DNA of 64,000 bases from Trogon surrucura (taxonomy: Eukaryota; Chordata; Aves; Trogoniformes; Trogonidae), in NCBI GenBank assembly GCA_020746105.1, contig CM036639.1, positions 806,001-870,000 of the forward strand, in the 5' to 3' direction. Made by a program: the position numbers and the translations under genes. The notes below the pieces were generated by a model. The model saw nothing but the letters and a program-made list of their open reading frames with translations, made no database searches and was not told where the DNA came from. Of this stretch, positions 16,912-32,800 are shown one piece after another (position 1 is the first letter of the stretch; each line of letters opens with the position of its first letter).

Positions 16912-17140
16912 TACCGAAAGTCCTCCAAATGTCGTCTTCGAAATGAGAAAAAGCAGACAACACAGAGGAATTGAAAGAATCACTCTGAACTCCTGGAAGC
17001 TGCTCTCTCATAGCACAGAAAATTCTTGGCCACACAAGCTTTAGGTAGATTCCTCCACGTAATGGTGATTTGATTGTGAATTGGGTTGGCTTTTCAATTA
17101 TTTCTAGTTCCTTCATGTACTGAATTGCTTTATCTGTCCT

Positions 17141-17146
17141 AATAAA
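17141..17146 (+). terminator. Polyadenylation signal of KRT19
   Basis: AATAAA lies 230 bases after the TAG stop of KRT19 and is followed by a GT-rich stretch (GGTGATCTTC). Cleavage is probably near 17160. Confidence 0.8.
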
Positions 17147-17162
17147 GGTGATCTTCTTGCAA

Positions 17163-20100
17163 TCTCAGCTTCTGGTGGGTCATTGTGACGGTGTCTGGGC
17201 AGGCAGCAAACAGCCAGCCAGCCTCCCCGGCAGGGCGATGCGCAGCGTCTGGGTGGCTCGAGCTCTGTCTCTGACTTCTAGTTCCTCTTGCTGGCAGTAG
17301 CTCTGGATACGGAGACAACATCAACCTCAGCCCCTGCGAGCAATTTACGTTTCTAATTGCCATGGCTGTGCACTCTAGGGTGTAGCAGCGAGATGCTAAG
17401 TGGCTCTGATAAGAGGCAAGAGCTGGGAGTTTGGTCAGGGTGAAACACCAAGCTGTTAATAACTCCGACAGGACCAAAGAGCAATGAGAAACATTGGTGG
17501 GAGATTTCTTCACTCCCTCTCCCCGTTCATACCAAGGTAATAAACCTTCAGCGTGAATTTTTGCCACCTTCATCCTCATGCTATTGAATGGGTATTATCC
17601 TGGCTGAAATTCTAGATGTAATCACTTCTAGTTCAGGCCCCCCAAAATAAGTAATTTCATTTCCAACCAGCAAGCTCAGCGCCAAGGAAACTTATCAGGG
17701 CTTAGGCCCAAAGAGAATCATGGCTGTAGCCTATCACATTCCCACCTCCCACTGTACAAAAGGCACCTGGTCAGCTTGTGAGCTGAGGGTGAAACCGAAA
17801 CACCAGCGAGCCCAGACCAAAAGCACCCCAGCACCGCCCTCCCGCAGAGCGGGTCATCTCACAGCCTGTGTTTCGGGGAGACTTCAGATCCTCCAGCGCC
17901 TCTCTCCTTGGACTTGGGGGGGAATAATTATTTCACCCTTATTCATAACTAGATGTTCACAACAGAATAATGGAGAGTCTGCAGAGCAGGGAGCATCCCA
18001 GAGCTGCAGACCTCCTGTCAAGGTTGGGCAATGCTCTTCAGCCCAAGGTGCTTCTGCTGGGTTTGGGCTCAGCGGTGACTCAGGTGACCTGTCAACATCG
18101 GCTGTCACGCACTGACACCGACAATCCCAGCTGAGCCTCTGCACGTCTGGCACGACAGCGTCGGGCAGTGGCTTCACTATGACAGCGAAAAACTGTGTCA
18201 GGAAAGAAAGACAGTCACGAAAAGTAAGAATCAGCAAAGAGGTGATAGAGAAGAGGAGGAGACGGGAAGGACAGGGGCTAAGGTGTGGTGGAAACAAGAG
18301 CGGAGCTGGAGGGGAGCCGTGGCACGAGAAGCGCCGGCACACGCTGCTCGGCTCACTCACTGCCCCGGCGCCCGCCTTCGGAGAGCGAGGAGAGAGCTCT
18401 GGGGCACCAAACGCTCCGGCACAGGCTGTGCCCGAGCGCTGACACAACTCTCTGAGAAATGCTCTGTACCAAATTCATTCCTTACAGCAGTGAGACCCGG
18501 GATCCTTCCCGGCTGAAGGAACACACAATTCCAGTCTGTCTTCTAACCTCACCAAATCCACCCCCCGAGCACAGGGTCTTGTGACAGAAACAGTCGGAGC
18601 AGGAGCTCACTGGTGCAGAGTTCTCGTGTTGTAGAGCTCCGAATGTGAGAAAGTCTGACAAGAAATTCTCGTGCTCCAAGAATGCAAACTATACGGACAC
18701 CTTGCAAGTGTATATTTTGACCAAAAACCTTTATTTTCAAAGACTGAACTAAATGCACGTTTAGAAGAAAAAGATGTTTAAAAGGATAACAATTTAGAAG
18801 TGTTTAAAAAGTCAAAAGTGCCAAGAATGGCATAAAAGTTCATAAACGCTGCTGAAGAAATTGGGTCTCCAAAGAGCTGAAAGAATTTGAAAAGGCTAGG
18901 ATTTTCATTCTCAGTTTAGTTTAGAATTTTATTGGGTTTGTCCCATATTTGTAGGGCAATGAAGTATTTCTGGTGAAATGTTTAATACAAAATCAATCAG
19001 AGACTATAATTTTAGAGCTTGGTTCATAAAAAAGTGTTTTCTAAAGGAATGTATTGTCTGAGCCACGGTTTTATCAGCAAAGGCTGGGATGATAAACGAG
19101 CTGCTTCTTGAACAGAACTGTCTGTCCTCCTGAAAGGAGAGGCTGAAGTGTGTCAACCCCATTAATCCCGCAACAGAAGCAAGAAAAGACTTTGCAGGGC
19201 ATGGACGTGCCAGGGAATGTCTCCCGGGAAAGCCCTGTGGAAGCACCACAAACCAGGGAGCTTACGCCCCACGAGCAGAACCCCGAGCGGGGCGCAAGGG
19301 ATGGAACCGTGTCAAGACATGGGATAAGAAACAGTAGAGGACAGATAACTGTGAGGATAGATGAACGAAAAATCCCCAGAGTATCCTGTCAAATCTCATG
19401 GTGTTTCACTACCTTTTTTGTTTTCGTGGAATTTGACCTCGATTATTGTGGGATCACTCAGCGTTCAACAGACCCCAGCAGCTTGTGCGCTCCGGGATAT
19501 TTACATTACAGGGGTCTGCAAGAAAGTTTGTTATCTTTGGGGGAGTTTGTCTAAACTTGTTTCCCGAGATACTGCCTCTTGGATACACACCGATTTGGCA
19601 AACTAGGCAGAACCATCAATCTGCCCTGGAGCAAAACTGAGCTCCTGTGGCAAGGGTCCAGGTTCAGTTTGAAACATGTTTCCACAACTGTGACTCACGC
19701 TGTCTGCCCTGCCAGCTGAAGGAGTGGACATTCTCAGAACCCGGCTGCCAAGCTACAACTCCCAGCTACATTTTTGGTGTCTCTTTCCTTCCAAGCACAC
19801 CTCTTCTCCCACGTCTTCTCCCAGTAAAAAGGCTGCGCAGTCCCCTGAGGCTGCGGTAAAATCTCAGCTGTAAACTTCAGGAAACTCCTCAACAACTGGT
19901 ACGCTCCTTAGTTTATCTGAAATCACCCATCCTGAATTCCGATCTCATTTTCTGCTGATATGTACCATCAAAAACTGCCAAACCCGCTCTCCTCATTATG
20001 TCGTTAGCAGACGTATAATCTTTCTTCTTTATTTCAAAGTTCTATGTTAAGATAGTTTGCTGGTTCCAAACTAGAGACCAGAGGAAGCTCCTCCAGACTT

Positions 20101-21280
20101 CACTCCGTCCCCGCTTTCCTCCCTCCTCCCCTTGAGCCACGACGGGCTCAGCACCAGCCGCCTGCCTCACCCAGCCCCGCTGCCGCGGCTGCGGCGCGTG
20201 GCTTTCGCCCGCAGAACCTCACCCGGCTGTGCAAGGGGATGGAGCTCTCTCCAGCCTCCCCACTGCGGCCACCCTGCCCACGCACACTGTCCCCGGGGGC
20301 ACATCCCAGCGGGGCAAAGAAGCAGTTACACTTCGTCAAAAATCTCCCAACGCTGCTTCCCCGTCTCTGCAGAGTGAGCAGAGCTGTGGTGCTGGATTAC
20401 TGCCTTCTGAACCGCACCAGAAAACTACCGCATCTGAAATACACCGGTGTTCCAGACTCCCCCTTGGAATGAAGGGCTAAGATAACCCTTCTACGTGCTT
20501 CTCAAATCTCATTTTCAAAAGTGACTTCACTTCATAGTGCGCATGGGCATTGAACGCATTCATTCCTATCTGAACAGTCTCCTCTTGGACACGGTCGGTT
20601 TATGTTTTCCAAAGTAACAGGAACATAGTCCTCCCACAGCTCTTCTTTAATTGAATTATTTTAATCTTGTATTACCCTTCTTGACTATTTCATAAGCCTT
20701 AGCAAATTACTGGGCCCACTCTTCCCTGTACGTCGATGGGTGCCAATTGCTCCTCATGCAGGGCCACGATCATACGCTTTTTGTACTAAAAATTCAGACT
20801 CCAAAATCTAAATATCAGTTCCAAGCAAAGAACAGGAATAAGGACACATCAAACTCAGTTACAAATGTTAATGGGAAAAAGTATGGATGGAACAGAAGAA
20901 ACAATGGTGAGATGAACTGATGGTCGTACATCTATCAGTGAAAGGAGAATTCTACTTAAACTTCATTTTTATTTTCTTAAAATAGCCATGGTGATCGCTG
21001 TAAATGGGTAAGTGGGTGTGGTTGAACTCACTTTGTTTTTCCATTCTTAAATGTCAGAGATGTAAAATCCAAGTTTCAGAACTATAGCCTGAAGAAAAAA
21101 CACTCACATGAATCATGCCTTTTGTTTAATTAAAAAAGCAAACCCCAGCCCTAGCCCCCAAGATGCAGAGCCAGCTCTGTTTGTGAGGAATGTCATCATA
21201 ATTGGCCTCACCTCTAGGGAGGAGAAATTTGGGAGGGAGGGCTGCACCTTGGGTTTGTCTCCTATCACCCCGTCTCGAGG
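17163..21280. other. Intergenic region KRT19 to KRT15
   Basis: No recognisable exon on either strand. A 187-codon minus-strand frame at 17884-18447 has no familiar motif. A GC-rich block at about 20130-20330, roughly 1 kb upstream of KRT15, may be regulatory. Otherwise nothing distinctive. Confidence 0.65.
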
Positions 21281-21281
21281 A

Positions 21282-21287
21282 TATAAA
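21282..21287 (+). promoter_or_regulatory. TATA box of the KRT15-like gene
   Basis: TATAAA in the context GGATATAAAGGC, 102 bases before the start codon. Transcription should begin near 21312, just before a pyrimidine-rich pentamer repeat. Confidence 0.85.
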
Positions 21288-21315
21288 GGCAGCCGCCGGG
21301 CAGTGCGGGCACACG

Positions 21316-21343
21316 CTCTCCTCTCCTCTCCTCTCCTCTCCTC
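21316..21343. repeat. (CTCTC)n pentamer repeat in the KRT15 5' UTR
   Basis: About five copies of CTCTC/TCTCC between the TATA box and the ATG, immediately at the predicted transcription start. It is a pyrimidine-rich leader that could vary in length between individuals. Confidence 0.9.
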
Positions 21344-21383
21344 ACCCCGCGAACTGCCCTCAGCGCCTTCTGCTGCCGCTGCC

Positions 21384-26118
<4,735 letters not shown>

Positions 26119-26366
26119 TAAAGAAATACTGAATCCCCTCTGGCATACGACACCGTATGAAAGCAGTACAGCCCACACCTTGGCTAGTGCTAAGAGAAAT
26201 ACCCTTTTACTTTCGCCAAATAACAAGAATGTAATTTTGCAGCAGCTTGACGTCCTTCCTTAAGTTTGCTCTCCCTTTTTACATGATCATTTCGCTCTTG
26301 GGGTCCGAGATGACAAGCTTATTTTCTGTCAGTAGCTACGTAGTTACCCTATGAAAGAACTTACAT

Positions 26367-26372
26367 AATAAA
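26367..26372 (+). terminator. Polyadenylation signal of the KRT15-like gene
   Basis: AATAAA lies 249 bases after the TAG stop and is followed by a T/G-rich element (GTTTCTGTTCTGCTTGTG). Confidence 0.8.
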
Positions 26373-26389
26373 GTTTCTGTTCTGCTTGT

Positions 26390-29300
26390 GCAAAAACGTC
26401 TCGCGTTGTGTTTCTGGGGCCAGCACGGCACTGCCGTGCGCGTAACCACAGCCCTCCCTAACCCAGGGCGCCCTGTAACCCAAACCAAGAGACGCCCGGT
26501 GGGTAACAACAACAATGACAATAGCAACTTCAACAACAATACTAAAGATGGTGATGAACAAACAGATTTTCCCAAGAATATGAAGCTAATACCAGTAAAA
26601 AACTGAGCAGATAACGCAAAAAGTCCTGAAGCTCCCTGTTCTGAATTCAAAGTGCACAACATGCCTGCAATTCATGCACAAATAAGATGCTCCTCAAAAA
26701 AACCACGGTATTTTTCCATATATATATTTATGTTCCTGCCCTTTCTTCAGGAAGAAGGCAAAATCCCTCAGCTCTTGAGAAGGCACTGGGCAAGGCACAG
26801 GTGAAATGAGCCCTTCGTGCAGAGTCTGCTGCAGCTATCTTGGTTTTCACGCATAAGGCAGCAACTCAGCAGCCTGTGTCATCCCTGTGGCTCTTGCACT
26901 GGTAATGCTGCTTTTTCTCAGCAGTAAGTTAGTCTGCAAAGAGAGATGCTTATAAAGCTTTAAGAGGCTAGAAAATCCCAGCTTCAGAAGCATATAAAAC
27001 ATTTACATAAATGCTGTATTTTGCTAAGATCACCTGTTTGGAAAATTTGGTATTAGCTTCATCGCTGAGTATTTCAATCCACATAACAGGATCTACAGAG
27101 GTGATACAATTTCTAGAATTGTGTATTTCATTTTCCTGTCAGCCTCCTCAGAAGCAGTATTTTTCTGTCTTCTACTTTCTGAAACTCAAAAATAAAGTAT
27201 CTGCACTGCTGGGACCAGCCCCAGGGTTTAGCCACGAATGAGGCTGCAGCTAAGAGACAGACACGCTGCTGCTGATCTCGCTGGCAAGAACCGAGAGGAG
27301 GCTCTAGCGAACTTGAGCACAGCAGCACCACCCAGCAGTACAAGCGACATTCTATTCTGACCCAGACACCAGGTGGCTGCTACGTGTATCGCTCAGAGAG
27401 CAGGCAGCGATCCCTTTGTGTGCCAGACGGAGGCGCTGAATCAACAAGTGACGGTGGCAGGATATTGACGGGCACAATGGCGGTGACAAAACAGTCTGCC
27501 ACGACCTCAGGTGCAGCCCAGGAATTGAGCTGGGTTTGCTTTGCAACAAGGACAATTCCCAAAGCGAAGCAAGCCGGGACTCGGCAGGGCGGGCAGCCCC
27601 CCGGCAGCAGAGCAGCCCCCATCGCCTGGTGCCGCCTGGTGCCGCCTGGTGCCCGCGTTCCGCTGCCGCACCCGCGCTCCGCTCCGGCTCTCCGCCCGGC
27701 AAGGGAGAGCGGAGCCCGCGCTCCAGCCGGGCTTTGGTGCTTTCCGCGGAACCCCGGCCCGCGCTGGGGGAAGCCGGGGGGCATCTCTTCCAGCCTGAGA
27801 AGGTGAGCTTCAGAGGAAACACTTCCTACGTGCCGGATCACCCTTCTTTTTTATGACTTGCCAGAAAAAATACAATTCTGTTCTTCATGCTGGCATGAGA
27901 TTCTGTGAATTCACGGGGGACTACGGCCGTGGCCATTCTGTCCCGCTGCCAGGCAAGTTGTCAGTGTCACTGAGTGACTTCCCGAAACAACAGATTGGGT
28001 TTATGTCATGTAATACTATGTACATATGTAGGTACTTGTATTTCAATGGGATATTTCATATAACGTTAGCTTGCTTGAACTGCCAGGCTAGAAAACTCAG
28101 TCTGAAATTAATCCCCGGTGACATGCACTGAAGAACAGGATATCACTTGTTCTATTACCATTTGGTGTTTTTTTCAGGTGTTTTTTCAATTTTTGCCCAG
28201 CGCTTCAAGCCCTTCTCACTCTCCAACAGCAGAGCTGGCACCGAACTGTAGCTACTGACAGTAGCTGTTATCAGAATATTTTGTGATAGCCACACCTTGT
28301 ACTCACTGCACAACCATATCTTCAAGGATTAATTTCCCTAAACAATTAAAATAATGTTAGCATTTCTATACAATGACAGGCGTGAGGAATAACAAGGAAT
28401 ATGTACTTAATGGAAGCGTAACTGGCAAAAAGAAAGTCAGCGGGTGCTGAACAGAGCTCCCAGAGCCACGAGGAGGAGCCCCAGACCTGCCCTACTCAGC
28501 AGATGAGGCCCAGGAGAGGATGAAGCGCAGCAGGGAAGTGTTTACCGGGCAAATTTAACTGAAACAAGCAGAGAAGAAAAAAAAATATTAAAAAAAAAGG
28601 GGGAAAAAAAAAGATTCCTTCGGGTTTCTTCCAGGATAGTGTAATTCTGGTTTGTACAGTCCCTCCAGCCCCCGGCTCAGAAGGAGGAAGGGTGCCAGCC
28701 GGTGCGCTGAGCCCACCACTGCGCCGAGAGCCCGTGCCCCCTCGGCGCCCCACCTCCTCCCAGACCTTGCTCTAGCCTGCCCCTCAGCACCACCTGCAGC
28801 TACTCGGACAGGCAAACCCAGGAACCCCAGCTGTCGCCGTGGGAACGCTGCACAAATTACCACCCACTTACCAGCATAAGAAAATCTTTGCAGAAGTTTG
28901 CAGAAGCCAGACCTGCCCGTTCTGCATTTCATGGAAGAAGTTCGACAGAAAGTTACTGGAACATTTGCAAAAGACTATTTTTGCACAACCGACAGGTCAA
29001 CTTTAAAAAATCTCTTGAATTTTTCAAGTGTTGTTACAAACTCCTAAGTATTTTCTATAGCTAAACATATAAATATCGTAGGAGCATTAATACTGGTAAC
29101 AGCAAGAAATTCCTCCATGACTATCTATTTCAGCGAGACTACTGAAATGTTGAAATCATGAAAAAGTAAGCAGAAAATATTATTAAGTTCCTAATTTTCA
29201 TGCATGTGACCCGGAAATGGGCAGTTAAAGAGAATAACTGGGTCTTCCTCACTCTGGATTGGAGTTTTAGTCAAACAGCAGAGGTCAGAGAACTTCACTA

Positions 29301-29792
29301 AAGCTTCGTGTCTCATACAGGCTGCAGCTGTTGGGTACCTTAATGACAGCTGCCTGGGACACGCTGCATTCGGGATTCACAGACTGCTGTAATTCCAAAG
29401 CCTGACACCTAGAGCAGAAAGAATCTCGAGAGACCCATCCCTGACCCAGCTCCCCGTTTATTCTGTAAAGGACGATACTCGTCCCCTCACAAGCAGCTAA
29501 ACACAGCATATTAACTACAGAGTTAGAAAAAAGTCTGAGGCAGAGCTGATCCTGTTCCACACCTACTGATTTTAGCCACACCTCACTATTATAATATGAA
29601 AAGAAAAAGAAAAAAAACAAAACCAAAACAAGCAAAAGGAAAGCAATCCGGTATGTGGCTGATTCCAAATAACAACAACAGTGTGTGCAGGCTCATAAAT
29701 GCTTCAGAATTGACCAAGAGGAAGCACGTTTCATGATGACACAATCTTGTTGCTGTAGTCATTCATCGAAGGGAAACTCCCACAGGAAAAGG
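26390..29792. other. Short intergenic region KRT15 to KRT23
   Basis: About 3.4 kb with no keratin-like or cysteine-rich KAP-like exon on either strand. In mammals this interval holds KRT13, the hair keratins and many KAP genes. A GC-rich CpG patch lies at about 27560-27790, a second GC-rich patch at about 28640-28810, and an A-rich low-complexity run at 28571-28613. Open frames across the GC-rich parts look compositional. Confidence 0.7.
28571..28613. repeat. A-rich low-complexity run
   Basis: Three A-runs separated by TATT and GGGGG. It could be the tail of an old retroposed sequence, but no body of such an element was recognised beside it. Confidence 0.7.
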
Positions 29793-29799
29793 CATAAAG
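29793..29799 (+). promoter_or_regulatory. TATA-like box of KRT23
   Basis: CATAAAG, 72 bases before the KRT23 start codon, is the same CATAAA variant seen in front of KRT19. Transcription would begin near 29822. Confidence 0.6.
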
Positions 29800-29864
29800 C
29801 TGCTTGGGGAAGGCTAAGAAGCTGCTCAGTGCTAGTCAGTCAAACACTCACAACAGAGCTAAGC

Positions 29865-32800
29865 ATGAGTACCAGCCAAGGCCCTTTCCAGTTTTTCTCT
29901 GGGTCCCTCAGGGGCAGCTCAGGGTGTGGCCTGGCCCAGCAAGGGCCTCCTTACAGACCTGCAAGTGCAGATGGTGGTGCCAGCAGCACACATCCCTCCT
30001 TCTCCTCCACCAGACCCCTCTGGCTGGCTGCTGGAGGAGGGGTACCTTGGGGAGGCTTCGGCGAGCACCACGGGGAAAGCATCTTCCTGGGCGGGAATGA
30101 GAAACAGACTATGCAAAACCTGAATGACCGTTTGGCTGCCTACCTGGACAAGGTCCGCTCCTTAGAAGCAGCCAACGCTCAGCTGGAGAGCTGCATCCGA
30201 GAGTGGCACAAGACGAAGTCTCACGGAAAGAGGCATGACTTCAACCAATACGAGCAAAACGTCACTGACATGCAAAGGCAGGTAAGTCAGAGCTCTGGCT
30301 GCGTCGTTCTATGCTCTTTTAAGGGTACTCATTCATGCTGATGGCTTTCCTTTACAGAAAGCTAAATAAAACCTCTTTACTGTTAGAAATACTAATGCAA
30401 GTGGTTACAGCACCTGGGCATAAACATGCTCGGTGCTCCCCAGGAGGAGAATGGGGTACTGGCAAGGAAGCTGGAAGGAGACAAGGGGGATTCTGCAAAG
30501 CCCGGCAGTACGGAGAGATGTGCACGCTGCCAAGTGTTGCTCTGTACATGAAACTGTGGTTTGAGTAACTACGTCTGGCAGAATTTGGTCTTTTTGGCTG
30601 CACATGTATTCGAGCAAATTACAAAGCAGGCGAACTGAAGAGACTACTGGCAGTCTTTAAGCACACTGTTGCATTTCTCTTCTTTGATTCCTGCGGTAGC
30701 AGTCAATGAAACTACAGGAGTTTTGGGTTTGGGTCCAATGAGCTTATGTAATCAGGTGGAAAAATACTTCATTGTAATTAAGAAAATAGCAGTGACAAAT
30801 TCCTTGTGGATGTTTTCACTATAATTAAAAGAAGAATTTCTGGTTCCTGCCAGTAGTTAATATTAACGTTCAACAGTAACTCTTTCAATCTCCCAAACTC
30901 ACGTGTCTTCAAATTTAAGCACAATATTAATCTGCAGTCATAATGAACATACTCAGCACTGTAACCATCGGTGTGACTAATCAGTGTAATCAACTTCACA
31001 CAGCCATACGGGGCAAACCCAGAGCTACTCCAATGGTTGTGCTCTAGTTTTCCCTCCATATTTATAACATGGTTACTCGGCATTCTCAAGACCCCCAAGA
31101 AACTTTTTTTCAAAAGGGCTTGGAAATGGTGTTATCCCACATCTCTGCTGACTGAGGCCAGGGACTTAATCAAACTCCCTGCTCGCTGTTAAAAGTGTTG
31201 CCTCCAGGCAGAAGATGAGGCGCTCCGACCACAGACGATGTATAAGGAGAGCCAGAATTGTCAGCACCTCTGTCTGTGTTCGGGATAAAGAAAGGTTATC
31301 CATTTGCGGACCCAGCACTTTCGTTTTTTAGTTGTTCATCAAGAATATTTGGAATTAATAAATCAGACAGATTTAGGAAGATAGGAAGACTAAAACCATA
31401 ATGGTAATTGGGGTAAAGCCCTCACTTTTCACCAGCTTGTACCCAAACCCCTTATTGTGAACACCCCCCTCCCAACTAGGCGTCGCTGAGGCCAGCGGCA
31501 CTTTCAGCTGGGGGTACGGCATGTGGAGCTCGTGCTGGGGACGAAGGGCTAGGAAAGGGCTCTTCACAGTCGACAACTCAGCGACTGAACCCAGAATTTT
31601 TACTTTCTCTATAAATTATTGCAATTAGCATCATGACTGCCAGGAAAATCAGTGCAAATATAGCATCTAATTATTAACCATAATGAAATTAACTATGAAT
31701 TAAAAAGATGAAACTAATTTAGTACCTAAAATGAAATTTAGACGAAATTTAGGATCCTATACCCAACAACCCAGAAAGCCTATGATATACTGGCTGCCGA
31801 AACTCAGAGGCCTGTAATGGTTTGGGTCCCACAGTTTGGATCACGCTCTTGCCAGCAGCTGGCAAGACGCTGCCAATTGTTCAGACCGCACAGAGGGGCA
31901 CGAAGCATTTATACAAACGCGTTGCTCTTTGCGTGATTATGAAATGGCACACGGCTGAAGAACTCATATGCTGCTTTCTCGCTGCCCTACTACTTCCATG
32001 GTAAAATTCACCATCTTTAAGGATGGGTTCAGGAATTGCCTCTTCTCTGACACCAAATGCCAGGCAGCGACACATTTCGGGTGTAGCTACGCCTCTCCGG
32101 CTGCCTTTGCTCATGTCCCAGGGCCGTACCCGAGGTGTGCTGCTCATTGCTCCAGAACGCACAGTCCGCTAACAGATCAGGTGAAACGTTCCACAGGCAC
32201 CTTCTTTTTTTTACTAGGAGAGGTAAACTTTTGACACTTCAGGACAATTTTGTCACTTCCTTGTTGCTTTGTGATTCATTTAGGTGTGGGAAGTTTTACT
32301 GCAAGGTGCTGAGAGCTCCGTAATGGCTAATGATTTCTGCACAGCCACCACGCACCTTGTTTTGCTCTCTCAGTGCTGAGTGAAGGCTGCTGTTGGAACT
32401 GCAGCCATGCTTCTTCCTCTTCCTTACAAAAAGACATGATGTCCCACAATTATTAGTTCCTGTTAATGATGTATGAGTTCCTGCTAGAATTCTCTCACAG
32501 ATTTTGAATGGAATACTGAGCTTTTCATATTCAGATCTATAGTTCAAAGCTATTTATGTTAACAGGGACTTACAGGTCTTTTCTGAGCGTGCTGAGGTCG
32601 CCGAGTGCACGATGCGGTGCACCTCCTCCTGCACCTTTCAGGGCACATTATCAACACTCCAAGGTAAAATCATAAATACGAATTAATCATTCCGTGCTGC
32701 TGGACGATTCAGTACAGTTATAGGTGAATAACAGAATGCATCACGGCAACTACCCGCCAGTGTTATTTTCAAACCACCAATCCGGTGATTCCAGACCGAA

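Noticed and set aside
17884-18447. 187-codon minus-strand frame in the KRT19-KRT15 gap
   Set aside because: Not in a repeat, but no recognisable domain, promoter or splice structure. The length is plausible by chance in GC-rich sequence.
21108-21383. In-frame extension upstream of the KRT15 ATG
   Set aside because: It crosses the TATA box and predicted transcription start. The methionine at 21384 has the good context and matches the keratin 15 N-terminus.
27352-27841. Minus-strand frames of about 150 codons between KRT15 and KRT23
   Set aside because: They depend on the GC-rich patch at 27560-27790 and occur in two frames at once, a compositional effect.
29685-29864. In-frame extension upstream of the KRT23 ATG
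   Set aside because: It crosses the TATA-like box at 29793. The start at 29865 aligns with K23.
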